DNA of 64,000 nucleotides from an uncultured Prevotella sp. Lineage in GTDB: Bacteria > Bacteroidota > Bacteroidia > Bacteroidales > Bacteroidaceae. The DNA is taken from the NCBI GenBank assembly GCA_900550365.1, contig URRR01000002.1:62001-126000 (forward strand). Reading direction: 5' to 3'. The translations under genes were made by a program, and so were the position numbers. This document shows, one piece after another, positions 61,543 to 64,000 of this stretch (its first letter is position 1; each line of letters starts with the position of its first letter). A model generated the notes under the pieces. That model made no database searches, was not told the DNA's origin, and saw nothing but the letters and a program-made list of their open reading frames with translations.

Positions 61543-61573
61543 CAAAGATAGCATAAAGTTACTTAAACAGCAA
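61543..61573 (-). promoter_or_regulatory. Promoter of the HIT gene
   Basis: TTG (61571-61573), 20 bases, TATCTTTG (61543-61550) on the minus strand. Confidence 0.55.
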
Positions 61574-61661
61574 GAAATATGTGATATTTTTACGTCGCCG
61601 GGCACTGAATGCGGATTAATGTCAGCCCGCACCCTACCCCGCCACAGGCGGGCGGACACAT

Positions 61662-61742
61662 GAAAGACGGCAAACGAGTTTGTAAAAGGCCGTCTCTTGC
61701 CGTGCAAAAGGCCGTCTTTCAGCCTGCAAAAGACGGCCTTTT
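61662..61742. repeat. GGCCGTCTTT-type repeat block (copy F, best preserved)
   Basis: GAAAGACGGCAAACGAG, GTAAAAGGCCGTCTCTTGCC, GCAAAAGGCCGTCTTTCAGC and GCAAAAGACGGCCTTTT follow each other. AAAAGGCCGTCTT and AAGACGGCCTTTT form a 13-base perfect palindrome around a short loop (AAAAGGCCG at 61707-61715 up to CGGCCTTTT at 61734-61742). Confidence 0.8.
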
Positions 61743-61884
61743 AGATTGTAAGCAAACATACTCTACCTGCTTACAATTCATCTTCCACAATGCGGAATAC
61801 CGGCAGACCGTAAGCATATCGCTGTAAAAAGTTACAGTTTTCATGGCAAGCACAGCATTAGTCTTAACTCCTTTACTCCTTTCC

Positions 61885-62046
61885 GCTTTTCTTAATTCTT
61901 AACTCTTAATTATTAATTACCAAAGCATTCGTCTTGACTCCTTTCTTAATTATTAACTCTTACCTCTTAATTCTCAGACAAATCTCCTTGTATGCTTGTC
62001 CCTTGTCAGCTTGTACCTGGCTTACTCCTTTCTTAATTCTTAAATT
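61885..62046. repeat. Decayed copies of the TTCTTAATTCTTAACTCTT repeat arms
   Basis: Three same-orientation arms: near 61889-61918, 61943-61977 and 62033-62046. CTTGT-rich spacers (GCTTGTCCCTTGTCAGCTTG) lie between the second and third. No inverted partner is left, so a large stem cannot form here. Confidence 0.6.
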
Positions 62047-62082
62047 TGTTCCTTTTTCATTCGTCTGTTTCAATTAAATTGT

Positions 62083-62090
62083 TAACTTTG
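62083..62090 (+). promoter_or_regulatory. -7 box of lplA
   Basis: TAACTTTG, 78 bases before the ATG at 62168; no clear TTTG at the usual distance. Confidence 0.5.
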
Positions 62091-62167
62091 TAACAGACAA
62101 AGCTTGACCGGCAAAGCCGGGCAGTAACCTTTTGACACATTGTGCCGACGAAAACTTGAAAAACGGA

Positions 62168-63190
62168 ATGTTGTACATTACTTTGCCTGAAGAAAAGACA
62201 CGAAAAGTGTCGTTCTATTTAGCAATGGAAGAATATGTGGCGCGCAACATCAAGGCTGACGACTGCCTGTTTTACTGGCAAGTGGGGCCTTCGGTGGTGT
62301 TCGGGCGCAATCAGCTCATCGACAATGAGGTAAACACCGATTATTGCCGCAGCCACGGCATTGAGCTGTTCAGGCGCAAGAGCGGCGGAGGATGTGTCTA
62401 TGCGGACAAGGACAACATCATGTTCTCGTTCATAACGGATAACGGCAACGTAGGACTTACGTTCAACCGGTACATTCAAATGATGGTGCTGATGCTGAGA
62501 AACATGGGCGTGGAGGCTGCCGCCGACGGCCGCAACGACATACTGATAGACGGCAAGAAGGTGTCAGGCACGGCCTTTTATCATATACCGGGGCGAAGCA
62601 TAGTACACGGCACAATGCTCTTTGACACGGACATGGACAACATGACGCAGAGCATAACGCCACGTGGCGACAAACTGGCAAGTAACGGCGTAGACAGCGT
62701 AAGAAGCCGTGTGGCTCTGCTTAAGGACTATGTATCTGTTGGAATTGACGAGTTCAAAGCTGAAGTGCGCCGCACTCTGTGCGACGGAGAATATGCCCTG
62801 ACATGGCATGACGTGGCAGAAATAGAGAAAACCGAGCATGACACCTATCTGTCACCGGCCTTCATTTACGGCAATAATCCTACGCATACGCTGACACGCA
62901 GACAGCGAATTAAGGGCGTTGGAGAGATTGAGGCGCACATAAATATGAAAGGTACGCGCGTAAGAAGTGTAAGCCTGAGCGGCGATTTCTTTGCCACAGG
63001 CGATATCGAGGGCGGCCTGCTGACACGCCTCCAGGGCATCGAACTGACACATGAGGCTGTAACAGCGGCACTGACATGTAACGCCGGAAACTATATAATG
63101 AACCTGAGCAACGGGGATTTCATTTCATTGCTGACCGAAGAACAAGATAATGGCACATGCGGTCTGAACGTAAATGGCCGCCTGATATAA
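62168..63190 (+). CDS. lplA: Lipoate--protein ligase (LplA-like)
   Basis: 340 residues. Biotin/lipoate transferase fold with WQVGPSVVFGRNQLIDNEVN, the lipoyl-AMP loop RRKSGGGCVYADKDNIMFSF in outline (RRKSGGGCVY), and the catalytic-Lys region GRNDILIDGKKVSGTAFY. A C-terminal accessory domain is at ~240-340. It attaches lipoate to E2 and GcvH proteins. The ATG at 62168 is preferred to a TTG 12 codons upstream. Followed by gcvT after 37 bases, which fits a glycine-cleavage (GcvH lipoylation) role. Confidence 0.92.
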   Translation: MLYITLPEEKTRKVSFYLAMEEYVARNIKADDCLFYWQVGPSVVFGRNQLIDNEVNTDYCRSHGIELFRRKSGGGCVYADKDNIMFSFITDNGNVGLTFNRYIQMMVLMLRNMGVEAAADGRNDILIDGKKVSGTAFYHIPGRSIVHGTMLFDTDMDNMTQSITPRGDKLASNGVDSVRSRVALLKDYVSVGIDEFKAEVRRTLCDGEYALTWHDVAEIEKTEHDTYLSPAFIYGNNPTHTLTRRQRIKGVGEIEAHINMKGTRVRSVSLSGDFFATGDIEGGLLTRLQGIELTHEAVTAALTCNAGNYIMNLSNGDFISLLTEEQDNGTCGLNVNGRLI

Positions 63191-63227
63191 TCATTCTGAA
63201 TAAGAAATTGTCAACTATAATACAACT

Positions 63228-64000
63228 ATGGAAAATAAGAGAACCTGTCTTTACGACAAGCATGTGGCGCTGGGGGCACTGATGCAGCCATTTGCAGGAT
63301 ATGACATGCCGATACAGTATTCATCAATCATCGACGAGCATAACGCCGTGCGCACTGCCTGCGGCGTGTTTGACGTGTCGCATATGGGTGAAGCTGTAGT
63401 TACGGGCAAGGACGCCCTTCGTTACGTAAACCATGTGTTCACCAACGATGTCAACGCAATAGGCACTGGCCAGATACTATACGGCATGATGCTTTATCCT
63501 GACGGAGGAACAGTTGATGACCTGCTTGTGTACAAAATGGATGAAGAGAGCTTCTTTCTCGTTATCAATGCGTCTAACACAGAAAAGGACGTGGAATGGC
63601 TGAAGGCCAACACTGAAGGCTATGATGTAAAGGTTGAGGACGTGTCTGAACACTTCGGACAGCTTGCGGTGCAGGGGCCTGAGTCTGAACGCGTTGTGGA
63701 AGAGGTGCTCGGTCTGCCGTGCAAGGACCTTGTGTTCTATACATTCAAGACTCTTGACGTTGACGGCGACGTGGTAATACTTAGTCGCACGGGATACACC
63801 GGAGAAGACGGTTTCGAGATATATGCCGGACATGACGTGATTAGAAGTTTCTGGGATGAACTCGTGAAGAGCGGCCGCTGCGTGCCGTGCGGCCTTGGTT
63901 GCCGCGACACCTTGCGCTTTGAGGTCGGCCTGCCGCTGTACGGTAACGAGCTGAGCAGGGACATTAGCCCCGTCATGGCAGGGCTGGGTATGTTCTGCAA
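63228..64000 (+). CDS. gcvT: Aminomethyltransferase, glycine cleavage T protein (3' end outside window)
   Basis: ATG 63228 (MENKRTCLYDKHVALGALM); about 257 codons are visible and no stop before the window ends. Typical GcvT motifs: MQPFAGYDMPIQYSSIIDEH, GVFDVSHMGE, FTNDV, GQILYGMMLYPDGGTVDD and RTGYTGEDGFEIY. It transfers the methylene group to tetrahydrofolate, releasing ammonia. Closely downstream of lplA, probably one operon. Confidence 0.95.
   Translation, partial: MENKRTCLYDKHVALGALMQPFAGYDMPIQYSSIIDEHNAVRTACGVFDVSHMGEAVVTGKDALRYVNHVFTNDVNAIGTGQILYGMMLYPDGGTVDDLLVYKMDEESFFLVINASNTEKDVEWLKANTEGYDVKVEDVSEHFGQLAVQGPESERVVEEVLGLPCKDLVFYTFKTLDVDGDVVILSRTGYTGEDGFEIYAGHDVIRSFWDELVKSGRCVPCGLGCRDTLRFEVGLPLYGNELSRDISPVMAGLGMFC

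Larger units (their letters stand above)
61474..62167. other. Gene-free stretch between divergent HIT and lplA genes
   Basis: Contains the HIT promoter (61543-61573), a GGCCGTCTTT repeat block (61662-61742), scattered single arms of the TTCTTAATTCTT repeat (61885-62046) and the lplA -7 box (62083-62090). The short inverted pair CCCGCC/GGCGGG at 61638-61653 stands alone. No tRNA or reading frame recognised. Confidence 0.6.

Noticed and set aside
61662..61742. Regularly spaced repeats that at first resemble a small CRISPR array
   Set aside because: Units alternate orientation, are shorter than CRISPR repeats, have spacers of uneven and very short length, and no cas genes are present. They belong to the dispersed palindromic family.
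62132..62167. TTG start adding 12 codons to lplA
   Set aside because: The ATG at 62168 gives a normal LplA N-terminus and the added residues (THCADENLKNG) do not look native.

Overview
This 64 kb window looks like a chromosomal segment of a Bacteroidales bacterium, most probably a Prevotellaceae member (Prevotella/Segatella-like). Supporting signs are the Bacteroidetes promoter pattern (TTTG, 19-20 bases, TAnnTTTG) upstream of many genes, an 11-subunit Nuo operon with fused NuoCD and no NuoEFG, the bamD-rpoZ-DUF4293 cluster, and DUF6359 and DUF4369/TlpA proteins. The exact genus is an inference. No tRNA, rRNA, intact transposase, prophage or CRISPR array was seen.

Layout: 1-1490 holds the end of pgi, a HAD phosphatase and a repeat block. 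1514-11894 is the complete nuoA-B-CD-H-I-J-K-L-M-N operon (minus strand) with its promoter and terminator. 11942-14786 has a BadF/BadG-type sugar kinase and phosphoglucomutase. 15044-18423 is a small secreted-enzyme locus: a short exported protein and a 954-residue PL1 pectate lyase. 18441-18920 is an array of three different repeat families. 18944-22891 has uvrB diverging from bamD-rpoZ-DUF4293. 22914-25051 has fabI and a hemerythrin/RIC-like protein fused to a LuxR HTH. 25754-27359 has a 43-residue small protein, rpe and an ECF sigma factor. 27388-27820 carries a complete cobalamin riboswitch with its own promoter but no normal gene behind it, followed by a convergent DUF6359 lipoprotein.

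28457-35949 is a tryptophan operon (minus strand) in the order trpL-trpD-trpCF-trpA-thioesterase-trpB-trpE-trpG. It begins with a classical attenuator: a 21-residue leader peptide with three consecutive Trp codons and mutually exclusive antiterminator and terminator stems. 36203-39165 has an operon of a coiled-coil protein, zapA and rny, plus an unknown 212-residue protein. 39261-43416 has rmlA, a Wzc-type tyrosine autokinase and a HAD-like protein (surface polysaccharide). 43564-43945 is a second repeat cluster. It precedes a secreted GH51 arabinofuranosidase (44239-46218), followed by GtrA, glmS, fmt, a hexapeptide acyltransferase, mnmA, recQ/recJ, a secreted C1 peptidase with an aminopeptidase P, a TlpA-like thioredoxin, DUF805, trmD, HIT, lplA and the start of gcvT.

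The two features most worth a second look are the orphan cobalamin riboswitch and the trp attenuator. The window is also rich in short dispersed palindromic repeats of at least four families, which cluster in the longer gene-free stretches.
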